A stretch of 64,000 nt of DNA from Micromonospora tarapacensis (GTDB lineage Bacteria; Actinomycetota; Actinomycetes; Mycobacteriales; Micromonosporaceae). Shown piece by piece: positions 44,951 to 55,759 of this stretch. A program made the position numbers and the translations under genes. Position 1 is the stretch's first letter. Every line of letters starts with the position of its first letter. The DNA lies in contig NZ_JAHCDI010000004.1 of NCBI RefSeq assembly GCF_019697375.1, forward strand, positions 5,257,324 through 5,321,323, read 5' to 3'. Under the pieces are notes generated by a model. The model saw only the letters and a program-made list of their open reading frames with translations. It did no database searches and was not told where the DNA came from.

Positions 44951-44990
44951 GCAACGAACCCGTATCGGGATCGCAACGAACCCGTATCGG
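44951..44990. repeat. Two 18-bp direct repeats at the fragment's 5' break
   Basis: GCAACGAACCCGTATCGG occurs at 44951-44968 and 44973-44990, spaced by four bases. Confidence 0.85.
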
Positions 44991-45134
44991 TCCTGAAGGG
45001 GTCCTGCGGGGAGCGTCGGGCACCACTCCGGCGGCGTCCGGCCGGTGCGTCTCGCGCGGTATCTGCCAGGTAGGCTGGCTGCGCTCGCCCGTTGTGGGTC
45101 GGCACCCAACTGCGTACACAGTCAGGAGTGCCCA

Positions 45135-45398
45135 GTGCCTCGCGTCGTCGTCGACGTCATGCTCAAGCCCGAGATCCTCGATCCTCAGGGCCAGGCCGTC
45201 GCAAACGCGCTGCCCCGGCTCGGCGTCAACGACGTCGCCTCGGTACGGATCGGCAGGCGGATCGAGATCGACTTCACCGGTGAACCTGATCTGGACCGGG
45301 CCCGCGAGATCGCGGACAAGCTGCTCGCCAACCCGGTCATCGAGGACTTCACGGTTCGCCTGGTCGAGGCCGACGAGCCCGCGGAAGCCCGGTCGTGA
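45135..45398 (+). CDS. purS: Phosphoribosylformylglycinamidine synthase subunit PurS
   Basis: An 87-residue PurS ([27 protein letters not shown]...). It bridges PurQ and PurL in the FGAM synthase complex of small-type systems. GTG 45135 follows CAGGAG. Its stop overlaps the purQ start by four bases (GTGA). First gene of purSQL; a promoter-like GCGTACACAGTCAGG sits at 45112-45126. Confidence 0.95.
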   Translation: MPRVVVDVMLKPEILDPQGQAVANALPRLGVNDVASVRIGRRIEIDFTGEPDLDRAREIADKLLANPVIEDFTVRLVEADEPAEARS

Positions 45399-46078
45399 CC
45401 GCGCGGGTCGGTGTGGTGACGTTCCCCGGCTCGCTCGACGACGGGGACGCGGCCCGGGCGGTCCGGATCGCCGGCGCGGAGCCGATCCGCCTCTGGCACG
45501 GCGAAGCGGAGCTGCACGGGGTGGATGCCGTCGTCCTGCCCGGCGGCTTCTCCTACGGCGACTACCTGCGCTGCGGCGCCATCGCCCGGTTCGCCCCGGT
45601 GATGGAGAAGATCGTCGACGCCGCGACCGGCGGCCTGCCCGTGCTCGGCATCTGCAACGGCTTCCAGATCCTCTGTGAGGCCCACCTGCTGCCCGGGGCA
45701 CTCACCCGCAACCAGCACCTGCACTTCCGCAACCGTGACCAGATCCTGCGCATCGAGGCGACCGGCACCGCCTGGACCAACACGTTCCAGCCCGGCCAGG
45801 AGGTGCTGATCCCGGTCAAGAACGGCGAGGGCTGCTACGTCGCCGACCCGGCGACGCTGGACGAGCTCGAGGCCGAGGGCCGGGTCGTCGCCCGCTACGT
45901 CGGCGGCAACCCCAACGGATCGCAGCGGGACATCGCCGCGATCACCAACCCGGCCGGCAACGTGGTCGGCATCATGCCGCATCCCGAGCACGCGGTGGAG
46001 GCGCTCACCGGCCCCTCCCTCGACGGCCTCGGCTTCTTCACCTCGGTGCTCAAGCACCTGGTGGGGACGCCGGCGTGA
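45395..46078 (+). CDS. purQ: Phosphoribosylformylglycinamidine synthase, glutaminase subunit PurQ
   Basis: A 227-residue class I glutamine amidotransferase giving ammonia to PurL. Catalytic Cys87 in VLGICNGFQ, His/Glu in MPHPEHAVE. Overlaps purS by four bases; purL begins 68 bases downstream with its own ribosome site. Confidence 0.97.
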   Translation: MTARVGVVTFPGSLDDGDAARAVRIAGAEPIRLWHGEAELHGVDAVVLPGGFSYGDYLRCGAIARFAPVMEKIVDAATGGLPVLGICNGFQILCEAHLLPGALTRNQHLHFRNRDQILRIEATGTAWTNTFQPGQEVLIPVKNGEGCYVADPATLDELEAEGRVVARYVGGNPNGSQRDIAAITNPAGNVVGIMPHPEHAVEALTGPSLDGLGFFTSVLKHLVGTPA

Positions 46079-46145
46079 CCGTCCGCGGCGGGATCATCGG
46101 TCGGCTCACCCGCCCCAGGGGCGGCGAGCGCAACGAGGAGAGGTC

Positions 46146-48806
46146 ATGACCACGCATCCGGACCCGGTACGGGAGACCCCGGAGGCATTCCCGGCGCAGT
46201 CGCAACCGGCAGCCGTGCCGCCGGCCGCCCCGGCCCGGCACGCCGTCGCGCCGGAGGCCTCCGGCTGGGCCGACGGGATGGACACCGTGCCGCGCGCCGG
46301 TGGCACCCCGGAGGAGCTCCAGCCGTACGCCGAGCTTGGGCTCCGGGATGACGAGTACGACCGCATCCGGCACCTCCTGGGCCGCCGGCCGACCCAGTCC
46401 GAGCTGGCGATGTACTCGATCATGTGGAGCGAGCACTGCTCCTACAAGTCGAGCAAGGTGCACCTGCGGCAGTTCGGTGAGAAGGCCCCGCCGAGCGATC
46501 GCCTGCTCGCCGGCATCGGCGAGAACGCGGGCGTCGTGCGGATCTCCGACGAGCTGGCGGTGACCTTCAAGGTCGAGTCGCACAACCACCCGAGCTTCGT
46601 CGAGCCGTACCAGGGTGCGGCGACCGGTGTCGGTGGCATCGTCCGCGACATCCTGGCCATGGGCGCGCGTCCGGTGGCGGTGATGGACCCGCTGCGTTTC
46701 GGTGCTGCGGACCACCCTGACACGGCCCGGGTGCTGCCCGGTGTGGTCGCCGGCGTCGGCGGGTACGGCAACTGCCTCGGGCTGCCCAACATCGGCGGTG
46801 AGGTGGTCTTCGACCCGTGCTACCAGGGCAACCCACTGGTCAACGCGCTCTGCCTCGGTGTGCTGCCGGTGAGCCGCCTGCAGAACAAGGCAGCCGTCGG
46901 GCCCGGCAACGTGGTGGTGCTGATGGGCGCCAAGACCGGCCGGGACGGCATCGGTGGCGTCTCGGTGCTGGCCAGTGCCACCTTCACCGAGGGCAGCGAG
47001 CAGCGTCGCCCTTCGGTGCAGGTCGGTGACCCGTTCACCGAGAAGCTGCTGATCGAGGCGTGCCTGGAGCTGTACGACGCCCAACTCGTCGCCGGCATCC
47101 AGGATCTTGGCGGCGCCGGGCTCACCTGCGCCCTCACCGAGACGGCCGCCGCGGCCGGCACCGGCATGCGGGTGTGGCTGGAGCGGGTGCCGCTGCGCGA
47201 GCCGTCGATGGAGCCGCACGAGATCCTGGCCAGCGAGTCGCAGGAGCGGATGCTCCTGGTGGTCGAGCCGGCCAAGCTCGACATGGTGCTCAAAACCTGC
47301 GAGAAGTGGGGTGTGCTGGCCACCGCCATCGGCGAGGTGACCGCGCCCGAGCCGGACGGCCAGCCGGGGCGGCTGCTGATCACCTGGCGCGACCACCTGG
47401 TGGTGGACGTGCCCCCGGGGTCACTGGTCGACGACGGTCCGGTCTATGCCCGCCCGATGCGTGAGCCGGCCGATCTGATCCTGCTCCAGGCCGACCGGGC
47501 CGAGACACTGCCCCGGCCGAGCGACCCGGACACGCTGCGCGAGACCGTGCTGCGCATGATCGCCTCGCCGAACCTGTGCGACAAGACCTGGGTCACCGAG
47601 CAGTACGACCGCTACGTGCTGGGCAACACCGTGCTAGCCCAGCCGGAGGACTCGGGCGTGATCCGGGTCGACGAGCGGACCGGCCTGGGCGTGGCGCTGT
47701 CGGTCGACGGCAACGGCCGGTACGCCCGGCTCGACCCGTACCACGGTGCCAAGCTCGCGCTGGCCGAGGCCTACCGGAACGTGGCGGTCACCGGCGCGAC
47801 GCCGATCGCGGTCACCGACTGTCTGAACTTCGGCTCGCCCGAGGACCCGGGCGTGATGTGGCAGTTCGCCGAGGCCGTACGCGGACTGGCCGACGGTTGT
47901 GCGGAGCTGGGCATTCCGGTGACCGGTGGCAACGTCAGCTTCTACAACCAGACCGGGGCCGCGGCGATCCATCCGACGCCGGTCGTCGGCGTGCTCGGTG
48001 TGCTGGAGAACGTGGCCGACCGGGTGGCGTCGGGCTTCGTCCCGCGCACCACCGGCGACCACGAGCAGCTCTTCCTGCTCGGCGAGACGCACGTCGAGCT
48101 GTCCGGCTCGGAGTGGGCCTGGGTCGCCCACGAGCACCTCGGCGGCGTACCCCCGCACGTCGACCTGGCGCGCGAGAAGCAGCTCGCCGGGCTGCTGGCC
48201 GCCGCGGCCCGGGTCGGCCACCTCAGCTCCGCGCACGACCTCTCCGACGGTGGTCTCGCCCAGAGCCTGGTGGAATCCTGCCTGCGGCACGGCGTCGGGG
48301 CACGGATCGCGGTGCCCGACCGCTTCGAGGGCGGCTCGATGCCGTTCGTCTACCTGTTCAGCGAGTCCGCGGGCCGGGTGCTGGTCTCGGTGGGGCGCGG
48401 GCACGAGAAGGCGTTCTCCGCGCTTTGCGGCGAGCATGACGTGCCGTGGGAGCTGATCGGGGTGACCGACCCGGCCGGCGGGGCGTTGGAGGTGCACGGC
48501 CAGTTCCGGATCGACCTGGACGAGCTGCGCGAGGCGCACACCGGAACGCTGCCGAGACTGTTCGGCGGCGGGCAGCCGTTCGAGGTGACCGCACCCGAGG
48601 CCGTCGGGCCGGCCGATGACGAGCCGGCAGGCGCCGCGGTGGCTGACGGTGCGACCGGCCCGGTGCCCGGTGCCGCCGAGGCCCGGGCGGTGGCCGTCGA
48701 GGTCGAGACCGCTTCCGGGGCCGGGGAGGGCCGGTGGCCGTACCGGCCGACTCCGTACCGGCCGACTCCGAGCCGGCTGGGACCGAGCCGGCCGGGTCGG
48801 ATCTGA
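46146..48806 (+). CDS. purL: Phosphoribosylformylglycinamidine synthase subunit PurL (small type), tail probably frameshifted
   Basis: An 886-residue protein as read. The core (about 50-800) is a standard small PurL with [31 protein letters not shown] and [10 protein letters not shown] motifs. Beyond [12 protein letters not shown] it has an unusual acidic Pro/Ala tail. From about 48,728 the reading frame turns Arg/Pro-rich ([17 protein letters not shown]) and stops at 48806, while the +1 frame continues as [21 protein letters not shown]... with high G/C third positions to 48982. One missing G near 48728 would explain this and give a ~945-residue protein overlapping the next gene by 38 bases. 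Enzymatic core is unaffected. Confidence 0.93.
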   Translation: MTTHPDPVRETPEAFPAQSQPAAVPPAAPARHAVAPEASGWADGMDTVPRAGGTPEELQPYAELGLRDDEYDRIRHLLGRRPTQSELAMYSIMWSEHCSYKSSKVHLRQFGEKAPPSDRLLAGIGENAGVVRISDELAVTFKVESHNHPSFVEPYQGAATGVGGIVRDILAMGARPVAVMDPLRFGAADHPDTARVLPGVVAGVGGYGNCLGLPNIGGEVVFDPCYQGNPLVNALCLGVLPVSRLQNKAAVGPGNVVVLMGAKTGRDGIGGVSVLASATFTEGSEQRRPSVQVGDPFTEKLLIEACLELYDAQLVAGIQDLGGAGLTCALTETAAAAGTGMRVWLERVPLREPSMEPHEILASESQERMLLVVEPAKLDMVLKTCEKWGVLATAIGEVTAPEPDGQPGRLLITWRDHLVVDVPPGSLVDDGPVYARPMREPADLILLQADRAETLPRPSDPDTLRETVLRMIASPNLCDKTWVTEQYDRYVLGNTVLAQPEDSGVIRVDERTGLGVALSVDGNGRYARLDPYHGAKLALAEAYRNVAVTGATPIAVTDCLNFGSPEDPGVMWQFAEAVRGLADGCAELGIPVTGGNVSFYNQTGAAAIHPTPVVGVLGVLENVADRVASGFVPRTTGDHEQLFLLGETHVELSGSEWAWVAHEHLGGVPPHVDLAREKQLAGLLAAAARVGHLSSAHDLSDGGLAQSLVESCLRHGVGARIAVPDRFEGGSMPFVYLFSESAGRVLVSVGRGHEKAFSALCGEHDVPWELIGVTDPAGGALEVHGQFRIDLDELREAHTGTLPRLFGGGQPFEVTAPEAVGPADDEPAGAAVADGATGPVPGAAEARAVAVEVETASGAGEGRWPYRPTPYRPTPSRLGPSRPGRI

Positions 48807-48944
48807 TCGCCGAGGGGGCCGAGCGGCCGGCCGAGCGGGCGACCCCGCCGGTGCGTACCGACGATCCCGAGGCCGCCACGCCTTCGGCGGGGAGGCCGGC
48901 GGACCCGACCGGCGACGAGGCCGGGACAGACGCCCCGAGATCCC

Positions 48945-49742
48945 GTGTCAACAAGCAGCCTGCCGCGCCTGACGAGCGCTGAGGCGTTGGCCGCGGCCGT
49001 TCACGCCCAGCCCGGGTCTGGGGCCCGGTTCGACTGGGGCCTCACGGGGGCAGCCGAACTCGGCCGGGTCTGCGCTGTTCTGGTGGTGGTGGACGTCCTG
49101 TCGTTCACCACCACCGTCGAGGTGGCCGTCGGCCGGGGAATGCGCGTTCACCCGTTTCCCTGGGGTGAGCAGGCCGCCGATTACGCGCGGCGGGTCGGCG
49201 CGGTCGCCGCGACCGGCCGCCGGCAGGTCACCCGGGAACACCCGTGGTCGCTGTCGCCGGCCGCGCTGAGTCGGGCACCGATCGTGCCCGACCTCGTGCT
49301 GCCGTCGCCGAACGGCTCGGCCATCAGCGCCGCCGCCAGCGCCACCGGACTACCGGTGGTCGCCGCCAACCTGCGCAACGCCCGCGCCGTCGGGCGCTGG
49401 CTGATCCGCCACGGGTACGGCTCGAACGCCGCCCCGATCGGCGTCGTCGCCGCCGGTGAGCGCTGGCCGGACGGGTCGCTGCGGCCGTCGGTGGAGGACC
49501 AGCTCGGTGCGGCCGGCGTGCTGGACGCCCTTTCCGGGGTGCCGGGCGGCCTGTCGGTGGAGGCGGCCATGGCGCTCGCCGCGCTGGCCAGCACTCCGGA
49601 CGTGCCGGCGGCGATCCGGGGATGTGTCTCCGGCCGCGAACTTGTCGAGGGCGGCTTCGCCGAGGACGTCGAGATCGCCGTACGCCTCGGCACGTCCGAC
49701 GTGGTCCCGCTGCTCCGCCAAGGCGTCTTCTCCGCGGCCTGA
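48945..49742 (+). CDS. ComB-family (2-phosphosulfolactate phosphatase-like) protein
   Basis: A 265-residue protein matching the ComB fold: CAVLVVVDVLSFTTTVEVAVGRG (DVLSFTT with catalytic Asp), PDLVLPSPNGSAIS, VVAANLRNARAVGRWL, GVVAAGERWPDGSLRPSVEDQLGAAGVLD. ComB removes phosphate from 2-phosphosulfolactate in coenzyme M synthesis of methanogens; actinobacterial homologues have an unknown substrate. GTG 48945 lies inside the extended purL tail, so it may be coupled to purL. Confidence 0.85.
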   Translation: MSTSSLPRLTSAEALAAAVHAQPGSGARFDWGLTGAAELGRVCAVLVVVDVLSFTTTVEVAVGRGMRVHPFPWGEQAADYARRVGAVAATGRRQVTREHPWSLSPAALSRAPIVPDLVLPSPNGSAISAAASATGLPVVAANLRNARAVGRWLIRHGYGSNAAPIGVVAAGERWPDGSLRPSVEDQLGAAGVLDALSGVPGGLSVEAAMALAALASTPDVPAAIRGCVSGRELVEGGFAEDVEIAVRLGTSDVVPLLRQGVFSAA

Positions 49743-49845
49743 CCGCCCGCCCTCTCAGGGCGGATCGTGCCGGAGCACCACCTGTCATCCGCCCGCGCCA
49801 GCTGCACCATGCCGGGGCGCCGAATCAGAGGGTGTCCCTGTGCGG

Positions 49846-49895
49846 CGAGCGTGATTTCACAGCGAGATAATTATTTCGCCTTGAAATCACGCTCG
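49846..49895. repeat. 50-bp near-perfect palindrome
   Basis: CGAGCGTGATTTCA (49846-49859) pairs with 49882-49895; the centre GCGAGATAA/TTATTTCGC continues the pairing, leaving two mismatches and one G-T. AT-rich centre. Between convergent genes, so it may also terminate both. Confidence 0.88.
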
Positions 49896-49926
49896 TGGGG
49901 AAGACCTTGCACCCGGGCCGGACGGC

Positions 49927-52152
49927 CTAGTCGTCCAGCCAGTCCAACCGGCGACCACCACGGTCCTGAGCGGGGCCGTCGGGTCGACCACGACTGGCCT
50001 GCGCCGGGTCACCGTAGCCGCCGCCCTGGTCGTAGCCGCCGCGCTGACGCGGGGGCTCCTGGCCGTAGCCGCCGCTCTGGTCGTAGCCACCTTGTTCGTA
50101 GCCACCGCGTTGCTGCGGTTCCTGACCGTAGCTACTCCCGGCCTGGCCGTAGCCGCCCTGGTCGTAGGCGCTGTCGTAGCTGGTGTTGCCGTACCCGCCG
50201 CGTTGGTGTGCCGGTTCTTGGCCGTAGCCGCCGGCCGGTTCTTGGCCGTAGCCGCCGGTCGGTTCCTGGCCGTACCCGCCGGCCGGTTCCTGGCCGTAGC
50301 CGCCGGCCGGCTGCCCCTGGCCGTAGCCCTGGGACGGGTCGCTCTGCCCGTAGCCGCCGCCCGGCTCACCCTGGCCGTAGCCTCGGGTCGGAGCGGTCTG
50401 GCCGTAGCCGCCGCCGGCCGGCTCGTTGCGGCGGTAGTCGCCGCCCGGTTCGCTCTGGCCGTAGCCGGCGGGCTCGGACGGGCCGTAGCCCTGGCCCCCC
50501 TCCGGCTGGTACAGGCCGGTCGCGTACGGGTCGGCGGGAGCCGGATACCGGGTTTCCTCACCGTTGTAACGGCCGGTCGGCTCGTCGTACCGCTCACCGT
50601 AGCCGGCACGGGCACCCGCGGGCGGGTAGTCCGACCCGCCGCCGCCCGCGCCGTGGTCGCGGCCACCGTAGCCACCGCCGGAGGACGGGCTGTTGCCGTA
50701 GCCGCTGCCGGACGAAGGAGCAGTGCCGTAGCCGCTGCAGGACGAAGGAGCAGTGCCGTAGCCGCTGCCGGACGAAGGAGCAGTGCCGTAGCCGCTGCCG
50801 GACGAAGGAGCAGTGCCGTAGCCGCTGCCCGAGGACGGAGCGCTGCCGTAGCCGCTGCCCGAGGAGGGCGCATTGCCGTAGGCGGGTGCGCCGTAGCCGC
50901 CCGGCTCGTCGCCGTAACCGCCACCCGGCCAGCCCTGCCCCGGCCCGCCCGGAGCGCCGTAAGGCTGCGGCGGAGCACCGTACGGGTCCGGCGGGATGTC
51001 GTCGATGACCGGCTGGTGCATCATCGTCGGGGCGTTGCTCAGCCCGGGACCGCCGACCATGGTCGGATCCGGTGCGGCGCCGACCCGGTTCACCACCCGG
51101 GTGTGGTCGTCCGCGCCGACGAAGGAGCCGCGGGCGGCCGGAACCGCGCCGGCCGGCGCGCCCATCGGAGCGTCACCGTCGACCTCGGCGTCCTCGTTCT
51201 CCTTGCGCTTCATCCAGAGCAGCACGATCGTGCCGACACCGACCGCCACGAAGAGACCACCCAGCAGGATCAGCAGCCAGCTGCCGAAACCACCCGAGTC
51301 CTCGTTCGAGGCCGGGGCCTGGGCGGCGACGCTCTCGGCGGCGGTCTCCTCGTCCTCGGTGAGTTCCTCCTCGAACGGGTCCTCCGTCGCCACCACCGAC
51401 TCGGTCGCCGACGGGGTGGCGCTCGGGCTGGCCGAGGCCTGGATCGGCAGCGTGATCCGCCGTCCGGTGACGCTCTGTCCCGCGTTGGCGGTGAAGCTCA
51501 CCACAGCGTTCTTGTCGTCCTTGCTCGCGCCCAGGTCAATCCGCCCGGGGGCGATCGGGTTGCCGCTGCTGCCGGTGAACCGGAAGTTCCCGTTGCCGTC
51601 GCTGGTGGTGTCGCGCTGCTTGCCGGCGCTGTCCTTGAGCAGGACGTACGCGTTCGACACCGCGTCGCCGCCCTGGTCGACGACCTTGCCGGCGATCGAC
51701 CGAACCGTCTGCGGCGCCTGCGTCGTCGGCGGCGGCGCGGCAACCAACGTCACCGTGGTAGACGCTTCCTGTTCCGTCGCCGGCCCCTGGGAGTCGACCG
51801 CCTTGACGGTGATAGTCGCCGTTCCCTTGGCAGCGTCGTTGGCGAGGCGAAAAGTCGCCTGGAAGGTGTTGTCCGAGTCGACCCGTCGACGTTCGCAGCC
51901 ATCGACGCAGGTCAGCTTGTCATTGTTCGAGCTGACGGTGACGTCGGCAGGGCCTGCCTCGTCGTCCCCAAAGTTGAGCGAGTAGCTGACTGTGGTGGTC
52001 TTGCCCGCTTCGACTGCACTCGGTGAGGCGGAGACGTTGTTCACGTCCGGAGCAGCGGAGGCGGGTGTGGCGGGGACGGCGAGCAGGGCACCGACCATCA
52101 GCGCCACGACCACACCGGCCCGCTTGTGCCAGGCTCGTCGGTGTGTTGACAC
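49927..52152 (-). CDS. Membrane-anchored surface protein with Ig/CNA-like domains and a long Gly-Tyr-rich cytoplasmic tail
   Basis: A 741-residue protein from GTG 52152 (GGAAGG eight bases before). A signal peptide ([20 protein letters not shown]) is followed by an extracellular CARDB-like beta domain with a Cys pair ([10 protein letters not shown]) and a carboxypeptidase-regulatory-like domain ([40 protein letters not shown]), then an acidic stalk and one membrane helix ([22 protein letters not shown]) near 330. The remaining ~390 residues should be inside the cell and are low-complexity: ten-residue repeats [10 protein letters not shown] and later GGYGQEP repeats. Adjacent to ComB by convergence; no partner gene. 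Confidence 0.85.
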   Translation of the reverse strand: MSTHRRAWHKRAGVVVALMVGALLAVPATPASAAPDVNNVSASPSAVEAGKTTTVSYSLNFGDDEAGPADVTVSSNNDKLTCVDGCERRRVDSDNTFQATFRLANDAAKGTATITVKAVDSQGPATEQEASTTVTLVAAPPPTTQAPQTVRSIAGKVVDQGGDAVSNAYVLLKDSAGKQRDTTSDGNGNFRFTGSSGNPIAPGRIDLGASKDDKNAVVSFTANAGQSVTGRRITLPIQASASPSATPSATESVVATEDPFEEELTEDEETAAESVAAQAPASNEDSGGFGSWLLILLGGLFVAVGVGTIVLLWMKRKENEDAEVDGDAPMGAPAGAVPAARGSFVGADDHTRVVNRVGAAPDPTMVGGPGLSNAPTMMHQPVIDDIPPDPYGAPPQPYGAPGGPGQGWPGGGYGDEPGGYGAPAYGNAPSSGSGYGSAPSSGSGYGTAPSSGSGYGTAPSSGSGYGTAPSSCSGYGTAPSSGSGYGNSPSSGGGYGGRDHGAGGGGSDYPPAGARAGYGERYDEPTGRYNGEETRYPAPADPYATGLYQPEGGQGYGPSEPAGYGQSEPGGDYRRNEPAGGGYGQTAPTRGYGQGEPGGGYGQSDPSQGYGQGQPAGGYGQEPAGGYGQEPTGGYGQEPAGGYGQEPAHQRGGYGNTSYDSAYDQGGYGQAGSSYGQEPQQRGGYEQGGYDQSGGYGQEPPRQRGGYDQGGGYGDPAQASRGRPDGPAQDRGGRRLDWLDD
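50694..50893 (-). repeat. 30-bp coding repeats ([10 protein letters not shown])
   Basis: Unit GCCGTAGCCGCTGCCGGACG followed by AAGGAGCAGT recurs about six times within the tail of the membrane protein; each encodes ten residues with a central Tyr. One copy has Cys for Gly. Coding, not CRISPR. Confidence 0.9.
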
Positions 52153-52311
52153 GTCCACCGCCTTCCGGACTGACCTCCCCTGACCGGCGGGTGCCGGGCG
52201 AGGGAACATCACGGTACGAATACGCCGTCGGCAACTATGCCTTGTCGGGCCGGATCGGCGCGACCCAGGGCCGTCGTGAGGCACGGCGCGGTCACGCCGT
52301 ATCGTCCCGTC

Positions 52312-52665
52312 GTGTCCTCTCCGTACATTAAGTCCGCCGCGGTAGCGGCGGCGCTCTCCGCGCTCGACGAGGGGCGGGCACCCGAACGGCCGGTGCTCCG
52401 GGAGGCGGTCAGGGCCCTGTTGACCATCCTCGCGGATCGGGCCCCCGGCCGATCGGTGGAGGTGCGTGTCCCACCTTACGGTGCAGTTCAGTGTGTTCCG
52501 GGGCCGCGACACACCCGGGGTACCCCGCCGAACACCGTGGAGATGGATCCGGAAACGTGGCTCGGGTTGGCCACGGGGCGACTCGACTGGGGGTGGGCGG
52601 TCACGCAGGGTCGCGTACGGGCGAGCGGGGCTCGCGCGGACCTGTCCGCGTACCTGCCGCTCTAA
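52312..52665 (+). CDS. Sterol-carrier-family protein (SCP2_3-like) upstream of purF
   Basis: A 117-residue protein from GTG 52312 ([62 protein letters not shown]...). A small SCP-like domain, always just before purF in many actinobacteria, including mycobacteria. Its function is unknown; the position suggests a link to purine synthesis or simply conserved order. Divergent from the large membrane protein. Confidence 0.85.
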   Translation: MSSPYIKSAAVAAALSALDEGRAPERPVLREAVRALLTILADRAPGRSVEVRVPPYGAVQCVPGPRHTRGTPPNTVEMDPETWLGLATGRLDWGWAVTQGRVRASGARADLSAYLPL

Positions 52666-52702
52666 ACCGGAGTGACGCCCGTTTCTCGTGACCGAAAGCA
52701 GT

Positions 52703-52761
52703 GACAGTGTGACTGTTTGTGGCGACATGGATTCGCGTACACTGTCAGGCGACGACAGTGT
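52703..52761. promoter_or_regulatory. purF promoter/operator with three ACAGTGT elements
   Basis: GACAGTGT at 52703-52710 and 52754-52761, with its inverse ACACTGTC at 52739-52746: an 8-bp perfect dyad with a 7-base spacer. TACACT (52738-52743) could be the -10. The 15-mer at 52735-52749 matches that at 45112-45126 before purS with one difference. Confidence 0.55.
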
Positions 52762-52836
52762 GGTCCCGGCCGAGTGGTGCGGAGCAGCCCCCGTGGCTCC
52801 GCCAGGCCAGTCCAGACCAGCAAGAGGGAGCGGCAG

Positions 52837-54393
52837 GTGCCCCGAGGCGACGGCCGGCTGAGCCACGACCTTGATCCCCAACGACCCGGTCCCCAGGACG
52901 CGTGTGGCGTCTTCGGTGTCTGGGCTCCGGGTGAAGAGGTCGCCAACCTGACCTATTTCGGGCTGTACGCGTTGCAGCACCGGGGGCAAGAGGCGGCGGG
53001 CATCGCGGTCAGCGACGGCTCCGGGGTCGTGGTCTACAAGGATCTCGGCCTGGTGGCCCAGGTCTTCGACGAACCGACCCTGGCCAGCCTGCGTGGTCAT
53101 CTCGCGATCGGGCACGCCCGATACTCCACGACCGGCGCGTCGACCTGGGAGAATGCCCAGCCGACCATCCGGGCGACCAGCTCCGGCACCACGATCGCGC
53201 TGGCCCACAACGGCAACCTGGTCAACAGCGCCGAGCTGCAACGCGAGGTGGCCGAGCGCGGCCTGGGCACCGACGGGTCGAGCAACGACACCTCGCTGGT
53301 CACGATGCTGCTGGCCAGTCGCCCGGATCTCTCCGTCGAGGCGGCCGCGCTGGAGGTGCTGCCGCAACTGCGGGGCGCGTTCAGTTTCGTCTTCATGGAC
53401 GAGTCGACGCTCTACGCGGCGCGTGACCCGCACGGGGTGCGCCCGCTGGTGCTGGGCCGGCTGGAGCGGGGCTGGGTGGTGGCCAGCGAGACCGCCGCGC
53501 TGGACATCGTCGGCGCGAGCGTGGTCCGCGAGGTCGAGCCCGGCGAGCTGATCGCTATCGACGCGGACGGGCTGCGGTCCACCCGGTTCGCCGCGCCGGA
53601 GCCCAAGGGCTGCCTCTTCGAGTACGTCTACATCGCCCGCCCCGACGCCACCATCGCGGGCCGCAACGTGCATGCGGCCCGGGTGCAGATCGGTCGCCAG
53701 CTGGCCAAGGAGCACCCGGCCGAGGCCGATCTGGTGATCCCGGTGCCGGAGTCGGGCACCCCGGCGGCGATCGGCTACGCCGAGGCGTCCGGCATCACCT
53801 ACGGCGCCGGTCTGGTGAAGAACCCGTACGTCGGGCGTACCTTCATCCAGCCGTCGCAGACCCTGCGGCAGCTCGGCATCCGGCTCAAGCTCAACCCGCT
53901 GCGCGAGAACGTACGCGGCAAGCGCCTGGTCGTGGTCGACGACTCCATCGTCCGCGGCAACACCCAGCGCGCGATCGTCCGGATGCTGCGCGAGGCAGGC
54001 GCGGTGGAGGTGCACGTACGCATCTCCTCACCGCCGGTCTCCTGGCCCTGCTTCTACGGCATCGACTTCGCCACCCGCGCCGAGCTCCTCGCCAACGGCC
54101 TCGACAACGAGGGCATCCGGCGGTCGATCGGTGCGGACACGCTGGGCTACGTCTCGTTGCCCGGTCTGATCGCCGCGACCGAGCAGCCGAAGACCCGGCT
54201 GTGTCGGGCCTGCTTCGACGGGGAGTACCCGATCGAGCTTCCGGTCGGCAACCTGATCGGCAAGCATGTGCTCGAAGGCATCGGCCGTCGGGTCGCGAAC
54301 CGCGCGGCCGACGACACCGACGCCGCGGAGCAACTCGTCACCGCTCCGAGTGGCGGCGACAGCCTCAGCTCGGCGACCACACACCGCCCGTAG
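52837..54393 (+). CDS. purF: Amidophosphoribosyltransferase
   Basis: A 518-residue enzyme, the committed step of purine synthesis. A 22-residue propeptide precedes the N-terminal nucleophile Cys23 ([13 protein letters not shown]), exposed by self-cleavage. The glutaminase domain ([26 protein letters not shown]) is followed by a PRTase domain with the PRPP loop [13 protein letters not shown]. The C-terminal Cys residues ([12 protein letters not shown]) suggest an iron-sulphur cluster. GTG 52837 with GAGGGAG six bases upstream. 62 bases before purM: one operon. Confidence 0.97.
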   Translation: MPRGDGRLSHDLDPQRPGPQDACGVFGVWAPGEEVANLTYFGLYALQHRGQEAAGIAVSDGSGVVVYKDLGLVAQVFDEPTLASLRGHLAIGHARYSTTGASTWENAQPTIRATSSGTTIALAHNGNLVNSAELQREVAERGLGTDGSSNDTSLVTMLLASRPDLSVEAAALEVLPQLRGAFSFVFMDESTLYAARDPHGVRPLVLGRLERGWVVASETAALDIVGASVVREVEPGELIAIDADGLRSTRFAAPEPKGCLFEYVYIARPDATIAGRNVHAARVQIGRQLAKEHPAEADLVIPVPESGTPAAIGYAEASGITYGAGLVKNPYVGRTFIQPSQTLRQLGIRLKLNPLRENVRGKRLVVVDDSIVRGNTQRAIVRMLREAGAVEVHVRISSPPVSWPCFYGIDFATRAELLANGLDNEGIRRSIGADTLGYVSLPGLIAATEQPKTRLCRACFDGEYPIELPVGNLIGKHVLEGIGRRVANRAADDTDAAEQLVTAPSGGDSLSSATTHRP

Positions 54394-54455
54394 CACCACC
54401 CGGCTGCCACGCCGGTCACCGTCGACGCGGCAGCCGAGAACCAAAGGGGAGAAAC

Positions 54456-55610
54456 GTGACGCACGTGTCCGAGCGCAGCGGCGCAGGAAGCAGCCCGAGC
54501 GGCGCTGGCGGGGACCGTCAGCCCTGGACGGCCGGCACCGGCCGCCCGGCCCGCAAACGCTCGGTCTCGTACGCGGACTCCGGCGTGTCGATCGAGGCTG
54601 GTGATCGTGCCGTGGAGCTGCTCAAGTCCAAGGTGAAGCAGACCCGCCGGCCGGAGGTGATGGGCGACCTCGGTGGTTTCGCCGGCCTGTTCCGGCTGGA
54701 CACCACGAAATACAAGAACCCGATCCTGGCCTCGTCGACGGACGGCGTCGGCACCAAGCTGGTGATCGCCCAGCAGATGAACATCCACGACACGGTCGGC
54801 ATCGACCTGGTCGCGATGGTCGTCGATGATCTGGTCGCCTGTGGCGCCGAGCCGCTGTTCCTGCTCGACTACATCGCCACCGGTGAGGTGGTGCCGGACA
54901 AGGTCGCCGAGATCGGCGCTGGCATCGCCGACGGCTGCCGGTACGCGGGCTGCGCGCTGCTCGGCGGGGAGACCGCCGAGCACCCGGGTGTGCTGCGCCC
55001 CGACGAGTACGACGTCTCCGCCACCGGCGTCGGCGTGGTGGAGGAGAGCGAGATCCTCAGTTCGGAGCGGGTCGAGGTGGGCGACGTGGTGCTCGCCATG
55101 CGCTCGTCCGGCCTGCACTCGAACGGCTACTCGCTGGTCCGGCACGTGCTGCTCGGCGCGGGCCGGATGCGGTTGGACGTGGTGATCGACGACTTCGGGC
55201 GGCAGCGCACCCTCGGTGAGGAGCTCCTCACCCCCACCAAGATCTACGCACAGGACTGCCTCAAGCTGATCGCCGAGGCCGAGGTCCGGGCCTTCGCCCA
55301 CGTCACCGGCGGCGGCATCCCCGGCAACCTGGTGCGGATCCTGCCGGAGCACGTGGACGCCGTGGTCAACCGCTCGACCTGGAAGCCGCAGCCGATCTTC
55401 GACCTGATCCAGTCCAAGGGCCGGATCGAGGACCCGGAGATGGAGGCGACCTTCAACATGGGCGTCGGCATGTTCGCGATCGTCTCGGCCGAGGACGCCG
55501 ACCGCGCGCTGGCCACGCTGACCGGTCGCGGTGTCGACGCCTGGCAGGCCGGCGAGATCATCGAGGGCACCGGCGAGGTGCGGATGGTCGGCCAGCACAC
55601 CCGTGGGTGA
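54456..55610 (+). CDS. purM: Phosphoribosylformylglycinamidine cyclo-ligase
   Basis: A 384-residue AIR synthetase. After a ~30-residue Ser/Gly-rich N-terminal extension come SYADSGVSIEAGD, STDGVGTKL, GGETAEHPGV, HVTGGGIPGNL. GTG 54456 with AGGGGAG upstream. Co-transcribed with purF. Confidence 0.97.
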   Translation: MTHVSERSGAGSSPSGAGGDRQPWTAGTGRPARKRSVSYADSGVSIEAGDRAVELLKSKVKQTRRPEVMGDLGGFAGLFRLDTTKYKNPILASSTDGVGTKLVIAQQMNIHDTVGIDLVAMVVDDLVACGAEPLFLLDYIATGEVVPDKVAEIGAGIADGCRYAGCALLGGETAEHPGVLRPDEYDVSATGVGVVEESEILSSERVEVGDVVLAMRSSGLHSNGYSLVRHVLLGAGRMRLDVVIDDFGRQRTLGEELLTPTKIYAQDCLKLIAEAEVRAFAHVTGGGIPGNLVRILPEHVDAVVNRSTWKPQPIFDLIQSKGRIEDPEMEATFNMGVGMFAIVSAEDADRALATLTGRGVDAWQAGEIIEGTGEVRMVGQHTRG

Positions 55611-55759
55611 TCATTACCCTGCGCTGATTGTCCAATCACCTGATCAGGGGTTCACCCGAGTAGCTGTCGCCGCCTAGCCTGAAGGGCACCCTCGAAGCTG
55701 TGGGGCGCGCCCCCACCTGGGGTGTGCCCGGCAGCCGTCAACCGCTACAGAGGAGGGCG

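Noticed and set aside
50694..50893. 30-bp regular repeats as a CRISPR array
   Set aside because: No unique spacers; the repeats are in frame and encode a protein tail.
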